Below are positions 9,159 to 19,600 of a DNA stretch of 64,000 nucleotides, piece after piece. Within the stretch, counting starts at the first letter, position 1, and every line of letters begins with the position of its first letter. Under the pieces are notes generated by a model. It saw only the letters and a list, made by a program, of their open reading frames with translations. It searched no databases and had not been told where the DNA came from. The DNA comes from Naegleria lovaniensis (lineage: Eukaryota; Heterolobosea; Eutetramitea; Acrasida; Naegleriidae), in contig NW_025407830.1 of NCBI RefSeq assembly GCF_003324165.1, positions 682,001-746,000 on the forward strand, in the 5' to 3' direction. Made by a program: the position numbers and the translations under genes.

Positions 9159-11360
9159 TTATTTATTACGCTTAGGTGTTGGTGCATCAACAAAGCTCAC
9201 TTTCTTGCGTTTCTTTTCTTCTTGTGGTTTCTTTTCTTTTACCGCCTTGTTTGACGTCAATTTTGAGTTATTGGCCTGTTGTTGCTTTTTTTTTTCTCGA
9301 CCCATGTGGAGAGCTTTTCTTCTCTCCTTTTTATCGAGTGGCTTTTTGGTCTCATCCTCTTCTGGTTTCTTAGATCGTCCAATTTTAGTAGCTTTTATAT
9401 TTTCAATAGCCATCTTGGTCATCTTTTGTTCTGAAACTTGCTTAATTTCTGACATGTAGTCAGGAACCGGGCAACCAGAATTCTTCAACACATCTGCAAT
9501 ATTTTTCAACAGAGGAATATCGTCGTAGGTGAAAAATGTTAAGGCCTCTCCACGCTGCCCTGCTCGACCTGTTCTACCAATTCTGTGAATATAATTCGAG
9601 ACAGAAGTTGGGAAATCATAATTAATCACACACGAAATATTTTTAAAGTCCAAACCACGAGCCATGACGTCTGTACAAATTAATGCCCATGTTTTTCCAG
9701 TTCTGAAATTTTGAATCACCTCATGATTTTTCTTGTCACTTCGTTTTCCGTGAATATAATCGACACAATAATCGAGAGGATCACTGGCACCAGTATCGGT
9801 CGAGCTCGATGACATTCCTGTTGTGTTTGTTAAAGTGTATAGCATTTCCTTGTAAAGTTGTTTGGCTCTTTCAATGGATTGAACGAAAATGAGTACTGGA
9901 GGTTTCAGTCCTTCTACTCGAATTCGTTCTTTGAGAGCCAATAATTTACCTTCCTCAGAACCAACGAATACTAATTTTTGGTGAATGGTGTCGGGTCCTG
10001 CATTTCTCACACCTATACTCACTTGCACGGCGTCTGGTTTTAAAAGAGAGGTCTGTGTCTTCAATGTATGTTCCAAACTCAATGGAATGGTGGCACTGAA
10101 ATATGCCTTTACCAAATTTGGATTCGTGCAAAAACTCAAAATTTCATCGACTTGTTCAATAAATCCCAAGTCAAACAAACGATCTGCCTCATCAAAAACT
10201 AGCATTTCCACATTGGTTAAATCAATAATTCCACTCTTAATCATGGTCAATAAACGCATGGGTGTTGAAATTAAAATATCATTTCTCTTAGATTGGAATT
10301 TATGATTGTCTCTCACAGCTCCTTGTGACTCTCCTGCTTCACTATCCACTGCCGATTGATCATTAAGGCGAATTTTCCAATCTTTTCCACTTCCTAACAC
10401 TTCCAAATTTCGATAAATTTGATCAGCCAAAATCTTGGTAGGCGTAATAATTAATCCTCTAAATCCTTCTTTTCTTGGTTTTCCCAATAGACATAACATG
10501 GGTAAACAAAATGCAACTGTTTTACCAGAACCTGTTGGAGCAGCAACAAGACATTCTTTTCTTGACATGAGTACAGGAATAGCTTGCATTTGAACAGGTG
10601 TTGGTGATTGATATTTGAGCTTGGTTCTAATATTCCTATATAAATAATCACGAACTAAATCAGGATATCTATTTTTCAATTCGAGGAAAGAAACAAATGG
10701 TTTGTAAGGAGAGGTAAAGACTGTGGTAGTATCAGCATTGTCCATTGTTGTTGAAGAGGCCTCTTCCTGTGTTGATAAATCTCTCCTTTCAGAAATTTGT
10801 TTCTTCTTAATGGAAGCACTTGTCATGGTAGGAGCCAACAACATATCGGGATCCATCTGGCTCACAATTCCCTTGATTTTGATTTTGTTTTCCTTTCTAA
10901 ATTTTCGAATTTCCTCTGCAGTAGTGAGAGGAGGAGGTAAATTTGCAATGAAATCATCCTCCTCTTCATCATTGTTGTTCAATGTTGTGTTGTCTTGTTC
11001 GGTAGAATTTTCTGATGTACTTGATGATGATTTCTTTAATTGTTTCATTCGTTCCATGAGTGAAGCCTTTGATGAGGAGGTTGCTGTTGGTTTTGATGTT
11101 CCGAAAAAGTCTAATGATGATGCTGGAAGTAATTGTTCAAACAACTTCTCATCGGCCATATTATGAATGGTCAAGGAAGCTTTCGTTCGGGCTGAATGTC
11201 CCTGATGATTATTATTGCTCTCCGATGATGAATTATAAAGTCCATTTCGTTGTTTAAAACTTTGAACTTGAGTATGATCAAACGAGAGACTCTTTGTGAG
11301 ACTTTCAAATAAACTCGTGGAAGAGTCTTCTTCTTCGTCGTGTGGTTCAAAGTTTCTCAT
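9159..11360 (-). CDS. DEAD-box RNA helicase, DDX52/Rok1-like
   Basis: 733 residues in one exon. The N-terminus is Ser/Asp/Glu-rich and contains SLDFFGTSK, like the Rok1/DDX52 N-terminal motif. The helicase core has Q-motif SPTPVQMQAIPV, motif I APTGSGKT, Ia ITPTKILADQ, II VFDEADRLFD, III YFSAT, V VMARGLDF and VI HRIGRTGRAGQ. A Lys-rich tail (ending KKRKKVSFVDAPTPKRNK) suits nucleolar localisation. Rok1 acts in 18S rRNA processing in the small-subunit processome and releases U3-linked factors. The assignment to DDX52 rather than another DEAD subfamily rests on the core flanks (PTPVQMQAIPVL) and the N-terminal motif. ATG 11360 is preferred; upstream in-frame codons lack an ATG. Confidence 0.88.
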   Translation of the reverse strand: MRNFEPHDEEEDSSTSLFESLTKSLSFDHTQVQSFKQRNGLYNSSSESNNNHQGHSARTKASLTIHNMADEKLFEQLLPASSLDFFGTSKPTATSSSKASLMERMKQLKKSSSSTSENSTEQDNTTLNNNDEEEDDFIANLPPPLTTAEEIRKFRKENKIKIKGIVSQMDPDMLLAPTMTSASIKKKQISERRDLSTQEEASSTTMDNADTTTVFTSPYKPFVSFLELKNRYPDLVRDYLYRNIRTKLKYQSPTPVQMQAIPVLMSRKECLVAAPTGSGKTVAFCLPMLCLLGKPRKEGFRGLIITPTKILADQIYRNLEVLGSGKDWKIRLNDQSAVDSEAGESQGAVRDNHKFQSKRNDILISTPMRLLTMIKSGIIDLTNVEMLVFDEADRLFDLGFIEQVDEILSFCTNPNLVKAYFSATIPLSLEHTLKTQTSLLKPDAVQVSIGVRNAGPDTIHQKLVFVGSEEGKLLALKERIRVEGLKPPVLIFVQSIERAKQLYKEMLYTLTNTTGMSSSSTDTGASDPLDYCVDYIHGKRSDKKNHEVIQNFRTGKTWALICTDVMARGLDFKNISCVINYDFPTSVSNYIHRIGRTGRAGQRGEALTFFTYDDIPLLKNIADVLKNSGCPVPDYMSEIKQVSEQKMTKMAIENIKATKIGRSKKPEEDETKKPLDKKERRKALHMGREKKKQQQANNSKLTSNKAVKEKKPQEEKKRKKVSFVDAPTPKRNK

Positions 11361-11562
11361 TTGATGACAATTCAATGTTTCTTTTTTTCTTCATCAAAAA
11401 ATTTTACGAAGGTTTTTCATTAGTGCCATTCCGATTTCATTGAATTTTTCATCATTTGTTAAAATCAAAAGAAATTTCAATTGTTACTATATTCATAGGA
11501 GAGAAATTAATAGTAATATTGAACTTTGCGAAAATTGACAATTAATTCACGAACATTGAAAA

Positions 11563-12009
11563 ATGTCATTCTTTCGGAAATTAAACAAGATGAGACAGGA
11601 TCATCTTCGGAATGGTGGTGATTACGAGAATTATCAAGGAAGGAAAGATGAGGAATCTGTGGATGAAATCTATGATGCTAATACATTGGAAATTTGTTTT
11701 TCTTCCTTACCGAATGATGATTCAACATCTTCCTCTCAAGGCTTGAATTTCATTCTCTATAATCGGAGAAGAAAACCATCCCAACACGAATATTATTCGG
11801 CAACTTTTTATGAGCAAATGATTATGTACATTTCTGACTTATTATTCGGTAGACATGATATGAACACAAGTAGATGGTTGATGCTCATAGCTTGCATTTT
11901 GTCATTGCTTGGATATGTTTATTATCGATGGCTCTATTTGAAACGAAGAGAAGAACGTCAAGATTTTGTGGATTTGGCCCTTAGACAAAAGTATCGATTT
12001 TTAAAGTAA
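11563..12009 (+). CDS. Small single-pass membrane protein, unknown function
   Basis: 148 residues, starting MSFFRKLNKMRQDHLRN after GAACATTGAAAA. The first ~100 residues are hydrophilic and acidic with Ser/Asn patches. One transmembrane helix (about 106-127, LMLIACILSLLGYVYYRW) is followed by a short basic tail (LYLKRREERQDFVDLALRQK). This is the layout of a tail-anchored or C-terminally anchored protein with a cytosolic N-terminus. I do not recognise a family. It shares a ~200-bp promoter interval with the divergent helicase gene. Confidence 0.65.
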   Translation: MSFFRKLNKMRQDHLRNGGDYENYQGRKDEESVDEIYDANTLEICFSSLPNDDSTSSSQGLNFILYNRRRKPSQHEYYSATFYEQMIMYISDLLFGRHDMNTSRWLMLIACILSLLGYVYYRWLYLKRREERQDFVDLALRQKYRFLK

Positions 12010-12262
12010 CAGTTCTAGCAACATCTTTTTATCATAGATCATTACGAGATTGGAATTCAACAATGACAAGAGCCGGCGCCAATACAGCTCCATCCCTGCA
12101 TTTATGAAAGCGACAAATGACCGCTGACCATCACAAACGCACTTTTGTCGCGTTACAAATTTTGGCTCAGGCAAATGTCAACAACGCAATGACAAGAAGA
12201 AAAAAATTTCACAACACATCACACTAGCTGCCAATCACGATCACTGTTAACATAGAACAATC

Positions 12263-13045
12263 ATGGCACTCGATCTCTTTCAACTGTTGGTCATTGAATG
12301 GCCTTTCCCAGCTCTTGCACTTGGATTACTCGGAGTCGCTTGGGTTCTCTACAATCTATCGCGAGTGCATCATACATCTCAACGCACCACCTACTACTGG
12401 TGGCTTCCTCTCTTCTTTTACATGATTCATCAATTTGAAGAACATGGAATTGATGTGTATGGAAACAAGTATGCTTTCAAAGGTCAATTATGTGCCTTGC
12501 TAGAGAAGACGACCACTGAAAAAAGGGAATGTGCTGCTTCTGAATGGATTATTATGATCGTTAATTGTGGAACTGTTTGGATCATGTTGACATTGGTTGC
12601 ACTATTACAATCTCGAACACGAAGGACTTTCACCTTATTGAAAGCAAGTGGAATTGGATCTATTCTTGTGAACGCTTGGAAACACATTGTTGAAGTGCCA
12701 ACAACTGGTTGGACATATAATTCAGGACTTGTCACTGGTGTCACGATGTTTTTGCCATTGGCTTTGTTTTTAATGTATTTAGAAATTAAGGAAAATGGTG
12801 GATTTTCAAATGTGAGCTATGTGTTGAAAGTGATTTTTTGGAGCGGAGTGATGGGATTCCTTTCACATGCTGTTCTGATTGGTTCGTTGGTCATGGCCAT
12901 GCAGGGACATTTCCAACATGTGAATCAAGAAGCTGTGTTGACCTGGATTCAATTATTGAATGGAGTAATTCCATTGCTTGGAGATGTCGTGTTAGGTTCC
13001 TATCCATCCAATGAGAAAGAAAAAGAATTGCAAAAGAATAAGTAA
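12263..13045 (+). CDS. HXXEE-domain multi-pass membrane protein
   Basis: 260 residues with about six hydrophobic helices. The motif MIHQFEEHGID (about 53-63) fits the HxxEE signature that names a family of membrane proteins found in bacteria and eukaryotes. The downstream PLALFLMYLE and LSHAVLIGSLVM match that family's later helices, where a second conserved polar/His position is expected. The family has no firmly established activity; conserved His and Glu residues in the membrane suggest metal binding or catalysis. The ATG at 12263 gives MALDLFQLLVIEWPFPALAL, running straight into the first helix. Confidence 0.75.
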   Translation: MALDLFQLLVIEWPFPALALGLLGVAWVLYNLSRVHHTSQRTTYYWWLPLFFYMIHQFEEHGIDVYGNKYAFKGQLCALLEKTTTEKRECAASEWIIMIVNCGTVWIMLTLVALLQSRTRRTFTLLKASGIGSILVNAWKHIVEVPTTGWTYNSGLVTGVTMFLPLALFLMYLEIKENGGFSNVSYVLKVIFWSGVMGFLSHAVLIGSLVMAMQGHFQHVNQEAVLTWIQLLNGVIPLLGDVVLGSYPSNEKEKELQKNK

Positions 13046-13195
13046 GCCAAAAATTTTTTGAAAGAATTGTACATCAAGAGTTGTGTATGGCACAACCTTT
13101 ATGTCAGCATTGCAACCACAAATTTCAATAATTATCAATTATTATTAAAAGAATATTTAATTGTTGTGGAATTATTAAAATTTAATTTAAAAAAA

Positions 13196-14872
13196 ATGCC
13201 TCCTCAACAACATCCTCCCAATTCACATCTCAAGAAACCTACCAACACGCTTCTCAACAAGAACACGACCACTCCTCCTTCACGGAAAAATTCGGGAGCA
13301 AGTAATGCCGTTGTTGCTGAACATAATACAACCTCTCCGAGCATATTACCAACATCATCATCGTCGGCCAATAATGAAGCACAACAGAGGAGAACGGTTC
13401 AAATGATTACACCACCACCTCCTCCTCCATCATCGTCATCAAGTGCTAATGCAAACGCATCATCTCAATCAGCACCAAGTAAAAGAGGTAGAAAGAAAAA
13501 GCAAGCAGAACAAGTAAAGAAGGAATTATTTATTAATACCGACGTAAATTCCTCGTTGCCAGTTGCTTTATCGGATGAAGGAAAACAAATCACAGGAAAA
13601 TCAGAAAATATTCAACAAACTTCACCTCCTACCCATCCTACCACACCAACATCGTTAGGAAAGAAGAAAATTCGTCCCACATTTGCGATGGCAAAAATTA
13701 GAAGAATAATTCAATCCGATGAGGAAATTGGAAAAATTGCTGCTGTTGTGCCTGTTCTTGTTTCTAGATCGTTGGAATTATTTATTCAGGATCTCGTTAC
13801 ACAATCTGCAAAAATTACAAAGAAGCGAAACGCCAATACGGTAACGCCAGCTCACTTGAAAGAATGTATTGAATCTGAGGAACGTTTCGATTTTTTGAAA
13901 AACAAAGTTTCAAATATTCAAATCTTATCTACAAATCAAGGTGAATCAGCTGTAATGAGCGATGAAGGAGAAGCCAATAATACGGCCAGTGTTGTGGAAA
14001 AGCCAAAAAAGAAGGGAGGAAGAAAAAAGAAGAAGGTCAAGGAAGAAATCGAACATGAAGATGAAGATTTTGGTCATGAAGACACTTATGCAGATGAAAC
14101 AACTCTACCCACTGCATCATCACAGCACGCATCAACAAGTTCAAAATTGCCAACCGCTACTTCAAATTCGTCAGAACCATCTTCGCAATATGCTCCTTCT
14201 GGAGTTGGAGACAGTCATTATGCATCAACTTCTGCACATCCTTCCTCATCGTCAGCATCTGTACCACCTCAATATACGACAAGTCAACAACCACAAGTAC
14301 CGCCACAGCAATATACTTCATCTCAACCACAACAATACTACTCACAACATTCTCAAAACTATCCACATCCCTCCTCTCAACAACAATATTCATACCCACC
14401 ACAACATCAAGCTGCTGAGCCTTCTCCCTCCGCCACATCTTATTCATCTGGAGCACATCATGCCTATCCAGCAAGTGCTACAGCAAGCATGTCATCCTAT
14501 TCATATCCATATCCTTCTTCGTCACAAAATCAACCAGCAAATACTGCAAGCTACAACAACACTGCTTATTATTCTTCTCAACAGAATTATCACCAATATT
14601 CTCAGCAACTGCAAACACAGCCGCCATCAACGACTTCATACCATTCAACAAATCAACAATATCCGCAACACTCGCAATATTATCAACCACAAAGCTATCC
14701 ACCACCTCAACAACCCTACAATGCTGTGCCTACACACTCTTCCTCAATACAGCAACAATCATCACTCTATGGTCATTCATCTGTTGCTGCTTCACCTCCG
14801 ACAGGTTCTCAGCAACCATTTGTTTTGCCCAGTATTTCATCTCTCACGACTCAGCCACCACCTCACATTTAA
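13196..14872 (+). CDS. NC2-alpha/DRAP1-like histone-fold corepressor with Q/S/P/Y-rich tail
   Basis: 558 residues. A histone fold at about 160-250 reads KKIRPTFAMAKIRRIIQSDE, then IGKIAAVVPVLVSRSLELFI and AKITKKRNANTVTPAHLKEC, ending EERFDFLKNKV. This follows DRAP1/NC2-alpha closely (DEEVGKIAAAVPVIISRALELF, NAKTMTTSHLKQCIE). NC2 binds TBP on the TATA box as a heterodimer with NC2-beta/Dr1 and blocks TFIIA/TFIIB entry. A basic KKKGGRKKKKVK segment follows, then about 220 residues rich in Gln, Ser, Pro and Tyr, prion-like in composition. The start at 13196 (ATTTAAAAAAAATG) is chosen over an upstream in-frame extension that looks like 5' leader. Confidence 0.85.
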   Translation: MPPQQHPPNSHLKKPTNTLLNKNTTTPPSRKNSGASNAVVAEHNTTSPSILPTSSSSANNEAQQRRTVQMITPPPPPPSSSSSANANASSQSAPSKRGRKKKQAEQVKKELFINTDVNSSLPVALSDEGKQITGKSENIQQTSPPTHPTTPTSLGKKKIRPTFAMAKIRRIIQSDEEIGKIAAVVPVLVSRSLELFIQDLVTQSAKITKKRNANTVTPAHLKECIESEERFDFLKNKVSNIQILSTNQGESAVMSDEGEANNTASVVEKPKKKGGRKKKKVKEEIEHEDEDFGHEDTYADETTLPTASSQHASTSSKLPTATSNSSEPSSQYAPSGVGDSHYASTSAHPSSSSASVPPQYTTSQQPQVPPQQYTSSQPQQYYSQHSQNYPHPSSQQQYSYPPQHQAAEPSPSATSYSSGAHHAYPASATASMSSYSYPYPSSSQNQPANTASYNNTAYYSSQQNYHQYSQQLQTQPPSTTSYHSTNQQYPQHSQYYQPQSYPPPQQPYNAVPTHSSSIQQQSSLYGHSSVAASPPTGSQQPFVLPSISSLTTQPPPHI

Positions 14873-14939
14873 ACTATAAGCGTCCACCCAGAAACAAGTA
14901 GTTTAATATATTTTACAAATTTTATTGGATAGCAATTTT

Positions 14940-15902
14940 TTAACATGTACATTGATCTGTATCGGTATTTGGCCTAGGGGATGCTGCCGGCGTAGGCGTT
15001 GGAGTTGGAGTTGGTGTATTACCGCTCGTGTATGAGCTCAATAAGACATCACTCGTGACACTTCTAATCCATGGCAAGTAATTGGTGACATTGGCGTAGA
15101 CACCAACATTATTTCCACCACATCCAGCAGGACCGTACGACACAATTCCGACCAACACTGGAGCATTTGAATCTTTGCTGTTCAAATAGAATGCTGGACT
15201 TCCTGCATCTCCACTACAAATATCAACTCCTTGAGCAGAACCACCAGCTCCAAGGCACATTTGAGAAGGGCCTGAAATGGTTAATTGTTTTTGAGAGCAA
15301 ACTGAGGTTTGTTGAAGTGGAATTTGACCCTTTTGCAAATTGTTGACACTGCTGCCTTGGTTTTGAGTGGCACCCCAACCAGCAATTTGAAGTTGTGCTC
15401 CGAAGGGTACTTTTGCAGATTCAAGTTTGAAAGATTTCACTTTGCTGGACATGGTCACTAGAGGTAGATCTTGTGACAATTGAACAAGAGCAATATCGTT
15501 GGTAATGGTGTAGACATCAAAGTTAGGATGAGCTACGACTTGAGACACCGTTCGTACAATGCATCGACCAGTGGTGTCTTTATAACAATTGTTATTTGAG
15601 GTACCTGCAATGACCACAAGTTTTGTCAAGTCAATTCCTTGTACACAATGAGCAGCTGTTATTATGTATCGCGCATTGATAATGGAAGCTCCACAGAAAT
15701 GGGAAGGTGCTTGGTCTGCAGCACTTTGATATTGGATACTCACAATTCCTGCGAATTCTGACTCGGATGCTTGTGTGCCACCCGAGAGTTTGATGCTGGC
15801 AAGCGTGGACTGGCATTCCAAAAAGAGGACGATAGCGAAAATACAGGCCAGCAGTGCGAATGAAAGTTTTGTGGGAGTAGTTGTGTAGTTACTGGTTGAC
15901 AT
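14940..15902 (-). CDS. Secreted trypsin-fold serine protease homologue, catalytic Ser replaced
   Basis: 320 residues in the chymotrypsin fold. An N-terminal hydrophobic segment (12-36) acts as signal peptide or anchor. The catalytic His lies in IITAAHC (H85) and the Asp in TNDIALV (D136). The nucleophile motif GDSGGP is GDAGSP: codon GCA at 15204-15206 puts Ala233 where Ser195 of chymotrypsin should be. The primary-specificity Asp (trypsin D189) is kept in VDICSGDAG. Disulphide cysteines and the SYGPAGCG and VYANVTNYLPWI elements are intact. A Thr-Pro repeat tail ends in DQCTC. Without the Ser nucleophile it should lack protease activity and act as a binding protein or inhibitor-like homologue. 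Sequence quality elsewhere looks intact, so a pseudogene is less likely. Confidence 0.85.
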   Translation of the reverse strand: MSTSNYTTTPTKLSFALLACIFAIVLFLECQSTLASIKLSGGTQASESEFAGIVSIQYQSAADQAPSHFCGASIINARYIITAAHCVQGIDLTKLVVIAGTSNNNCYKDTTGRCIVRTVSQVVAHPNFDVYTITNDIALVQLSQDLPLVTMSSKVKSFKLESAKVPFGAQLQIAGWGATQNQGSSVNNLQKGQIPLQQTSVCSQKQLTISGPSQMCLGAGGSAQGVDICSGDAGSPAFYLNSKDSNAPVLVGIVSYGPAGCGGNNVGVYANVTNYLPWIRSVTSDVLLSSYTSGNTPTPTPTPTPAASPRPNTDTDQCTC

Positions 15903-16407
15903 GATTGGAGTTGTTGTTTTGTGTTGTACAATTTGTTTAATTGTGAAAATACAGTGTAATGAGTAATTGCTGTGGTTTTAAAGTGTTGGAAGAGTTTACC
16001 AAATTGTCGATTGGTGAAAAAGTTAGAAAGGGAAGTGGATCATGATTGGCGCGTTATCTAGTTTTCAATATATGTAGAATTAGCTATGATTTTAGAGAAT
16101 GGATTCCAATTCATGAGCGCAGGGAGATAGGCTGAAGAAGTTTTGAATTAGTGAATGTTGTACAGGTTTGGTTCATGGCAATAGATTTTCATTACTCTTT
16201 TCCTCAATTGTCATGACGCTCACATCACAGAACGCTGCATGATTGGACGACTTTAGGAGACGCGATTTAAACATCTGCATCATGTTTAATGAATGGTGAT
16301 TGATCGGTGGTGTTCACGGGCAAAATGATGCAAATTAGTAGGTGTAATCACCATCACAGGAATCATTGGTTGAGGGAATGCATGATTAAGGAAACAGTTA
16401 TGAGTTT
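15903..16407. other. Intergenic spacer
   Basis: About 500 bp upstream of the protease homologue and downstream of the ankyrin gene (both minus). No supported gene. A possible last exon of the ankyrin gene might lie here, beginning after CTTCTTCAG on the minus strand near 16135. Confidence 0.5.
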
Positions 16408-17294
16408 TCACAAAGTATAATTGCATTGTAACAGTTCATGACTCACACCCAAACTTACCTGCTTTCTCTTTCTGATCAATTTGTACACCTCATAGTCAAA
16501 ATTTTCTAGCAGCTCTACAATGTGCAAATGACCTCTCTCAGAAGCGATATCCTTTGGTGATTTTCCCTTCTTACATTTCATATTCTTATCAGCTCCTCGT
16601 TTGAGAAGGAATTTTACAATTTCATAATGTCCATGATTGGAAGCAATCCATAAGGCAGTCTTTACAATTGTGAGAAAAAGGGAATCAACCATTTCACATG
16701 AATTAGGTTAATAATCATTATACTTACATGTTCGGACTATTCAAATAAGCATGATGAGGTAATGCATTCACCAAATGTCAAGTTTGGAAATGTCGGTTAG
16801 TTCTTGAGGCCTGCTGTAATATCGAAAGAGACTACTTACTTCCTACAAGATGAATTGTATTCAGATTATACAACACAAGATTTATCGGAAGGACAGTGTT
16901 ATAGAGCTTTTCTAGATATTATATCGATACTTACTTCGTTTAAATCATTAACACGAGCTCCCAAGTCTACCAAATATCTCACGAGAGGTAGCGAGCCTTT
17001 GGCACACGCTGAATACAATGGTCTTCTACGGAAACACTTGTCATAGTGATTAATCAAATCAATAATTTGCAAAGGTTTTACAGGTGCAGCGAGAGCAGCT
17101 CCATGATAGGCATAATATGCAGCGGTTGCATTCCGAGGTCCGTTTGTTGCTTGTTGTTCCATGGAAGCCTTATTAAGCTCTTCAAAGAACAAGTACATTT
17201 GATAGAATGAATTGGTTTCAATCCAGAATACGGTTTTGTACACCAAATATTCTAGTGGTAAAGGAGGAGAGGCGAGAGGAGCCACGGTAGCCAT
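16408..17294 (-). CDS. Small ankyrin-repeat protein (spliced)
   Basis: Exon 1 (17294..16935) starts MATVAPLASPPLPLEYLVYK and ends in a first ankyrin repeat, RRRPLYSACAKGSLPLVRYL, at a GTAAGTATCG donor. The last exon (16659..16408) begins TALWIASNHGHYEIVKFLLK, a second repeat, then SPKDIASERGHLHIVELLENF, a third. A 9-nt micro-exon (16736..16728, flanked by TGAATAG and GTAAGTATAA) would add Ser-Glu-His and restore the ankyrin spacing that direct joining leaves three residues short. With it the protein is 206 residues. The C-terminus is uncertain: reading through the GTAAGTTTGG after KLIRKRKQ ends at 16408, but that could be another donor. Ankyrin repeats bind protein partners; no other domain is seen. 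Confidence 0.65.
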
Positions 17295-18116
17295 GGAATA
17301 TTAGGGAATGGATAGCGTTCGTAGTTGGACTTGGTTTACAATGTATGATACAGCAGACTAGAGTTGCTCCTTTAGTAGCAGTTAGAATTTCTTCAGTTAG
17401 GTTAATAATAATACAAGATAGAACTAGGCAAGAATATCTTATTCTCCGATGCCTTCGTCTTAATTTAGAGTTTGAAAAATCTTTCGATTAAGAAGAACCA
17501 AAGCCTTTATCACGGACAAGTCTTTAAGGTGTTTTTTTTAAAAAAATTGCGGTTAGTTTGTATGAAAGAACATGCGAAAAGAGCGCAAAGAAAAAGGCTG
17601 TCTTTTTTGATGCATGAAATGTTGATCAGGTCTTTGATTCTCTTGGAATTTTTGGAATATAAATGTAGAATATCAAGGAGAATATTCAAAAGTGAGTTGA
17701 TCTTAATGATTGGTGATGGGGCGTGTTCATTTTTAAGGGAGCTAGCATGACATGTTCGGCACCTCATTTGGCAATACAGTGGAGAAGATTGTCTTGCATC
17801 TTGGATCTAAGGTGTCACTCTGTCGTTTTGTTGAATGATGAATCTTATGGCTATCGATTATGAGAACTTGTAGAAATTCGTAAGAGAAGATTTCAGAGCA
17901 GGATTCCCAACCGTTTCAGACTTTCCTCTCAATTGTTGAAAGCATTACTCAGGGTCTTTAAAATGCGTTCCAATTTTCAAAATAAAACACCAAAAGTTTA
18001 TTAACTCGACGAGAATAGTAGCATTCTGTCAGCTCACGTTTCACTTTCCATCCTCAAAAGTCATACGTTGGGATGGAAATGAAATTTTCCAAGAATTCTA
18101 TTTCATGTGGTGATCA

Positions 18117-18163
18117 ACTAGTATTAATGTTAGCTTCTTATCACTAAGAACAACAATACTAGT
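18117..18163. repeat. Inverted repeat, 9-bp perfect arms
   Basis: ACTAGTATT at 18117-18125 and its exact reverse complement AATACTAGT at 18155-18163 enclose 29 bp. It could form a hairpin. Function unknown. Confidence 0.6.
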
Positions 18164-18291
18164 CGTGGTACCATGATAGTTATTCCAATCTTGATATCAT
18201 CCGCTCTATCCTCTCATCAACAATTTTCTCACTCCTAACAAGATTTTAAAAGCAAGAAAAGTTCTCACACACCCTTATGAAATATGTCACC

Positions 18292-18354
18292 GCGAGAAAA
18301 GTTCTCGCTGAAAATGTCGGCGAGTTTTCGTTTTCCCGCCGAAAATTTCGGCAA
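18292..18354 (+). repeat. Hairpin-rich dispersed repeat, copy 1
   Basis: It begins with a palindrome with 7-bp arms, GCGAGAAAAGTTCTCGC (18292-18308), and continues with TGTCGGCGAGTTTTCG and CCGCCGAAAATTTCGGC. It matches copy 2 at 19817-19905 in both orientations, because the unit is itself roughly palindromic. The local GC-rich CGGCG words stand out in AT-rich DNA. Confidence 0.65.
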
Positions 18355-19600
18355 GCACCTTCGACAAACGATTTCTCGTTGAACATAGAGGTGTAGCCTG
18401 TACAAACACAACCAACACTCCAAAACATGCACCTCCACAAGTACCTACTATTGTTTGATTGTAGTTTCTTGTTTCAGTAGAGTAACAATCTTTTTGTGGC
18501 CTATACGAGCAGCTGAAGTTTTGGAGAGCAACTTTGAGCACGTGGACTTGGCAACAACTTCTCCCAACAACGCCTGATTTGTTTTCGAGATTTTGTTCAT
18601 CTTTGCTGGCACTAAAAGCCTCCAAAAAATTCTTCGGTGATTTCTCAAGAAATTTACAACCGAACCATCAGCGATGATTTATTCATCAATCTTCATCAGT
18701 TAGACTTTGGAATTGAAACCAATCCATCTATGGACCACCACCAACCAATAGTACTCATCATAAGGATAATGGATGGAGCATCATCAAGATTTAAATTTAT
18801 TAAAATAACTTTGAATCATTGCTTTCTGATGTGATGATAGTGGAGTGAATACCATCTTGTTGTTGTGGTATTGGCTATCATCGCTTAATATTATGGATTT
18901 AGAGGTTGGTTTCATCAATATTTGGTTGAGAGTTCAACATGAAAATTTCTCGGCTTAGTCCCTAGCGACGTTTTGAGTGCAAGCATGAGATTCACTTGCC
19001 AGTACAATCATCAAACGACCTGAGGTGATTGTATGAACCAGAACAACAACGATATTGGTGGTGTTATTGACTGACATGATCATTTCATTGAATGGGAGTC
19101 ATTCGGAGAGAAAAACTTTGATCATCAGCCCGAGCATGAAGGAGACATAATTAGATGTTGAAATCATCACTATTAGTACACAATAGTATGTCCAACATGT
19201 ATACAAAGTTTGGCGACTTTCTTTGGAGGAAAAGTTCATCATCACAGTCCAATTAGGTTTGGCTTTATTCTCCAATAGTAATGACGGATTAGCACAGCCT
19301 GAATTTTCACTTCTCAAATTCCCATAAAACTTGATCAGATTGTATCGCTTATCATTTCAACAAGATTTCCATTGAATTTGCTCGGTACATCATTCCTACG
19401 CTTGAATGAGAGCATGACGGAGTTTGTTGAGTCTTATGAATTTTATCAAAATCAAGAATAGAACGTGAATTAAAATTTGAAATTAATTCTGGTGATAGAT
19501 CACGGTGTGTCATATGAGTATACCAAGTTTGATGAAATTTTGACCATCACAATAAGATCATCGGCCGCAATTATTATCTTCTCGTACCATTAAAAAAATT

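Noticed and set aside
13962-14879. 305-codon plus-strand ORF rich in His, Ile, Leu and Asn
   Set aside because: It is the alternate frame of the Q/S/P-rich tail of the NC2-alpha gene; the composition follows from CAA/CAC repeats.
17472-17767. Overlapping plus and minus ORFs of 92 and 85 codons
   Set aside because: They are mirror frames in AT-rich DNA with no recognisable content on either strand.
18287-18625. 112-codon minus ORF in the gene-poor interval
   Set aside because: It runs through the hairpin repeat and has no domain; likely chance.
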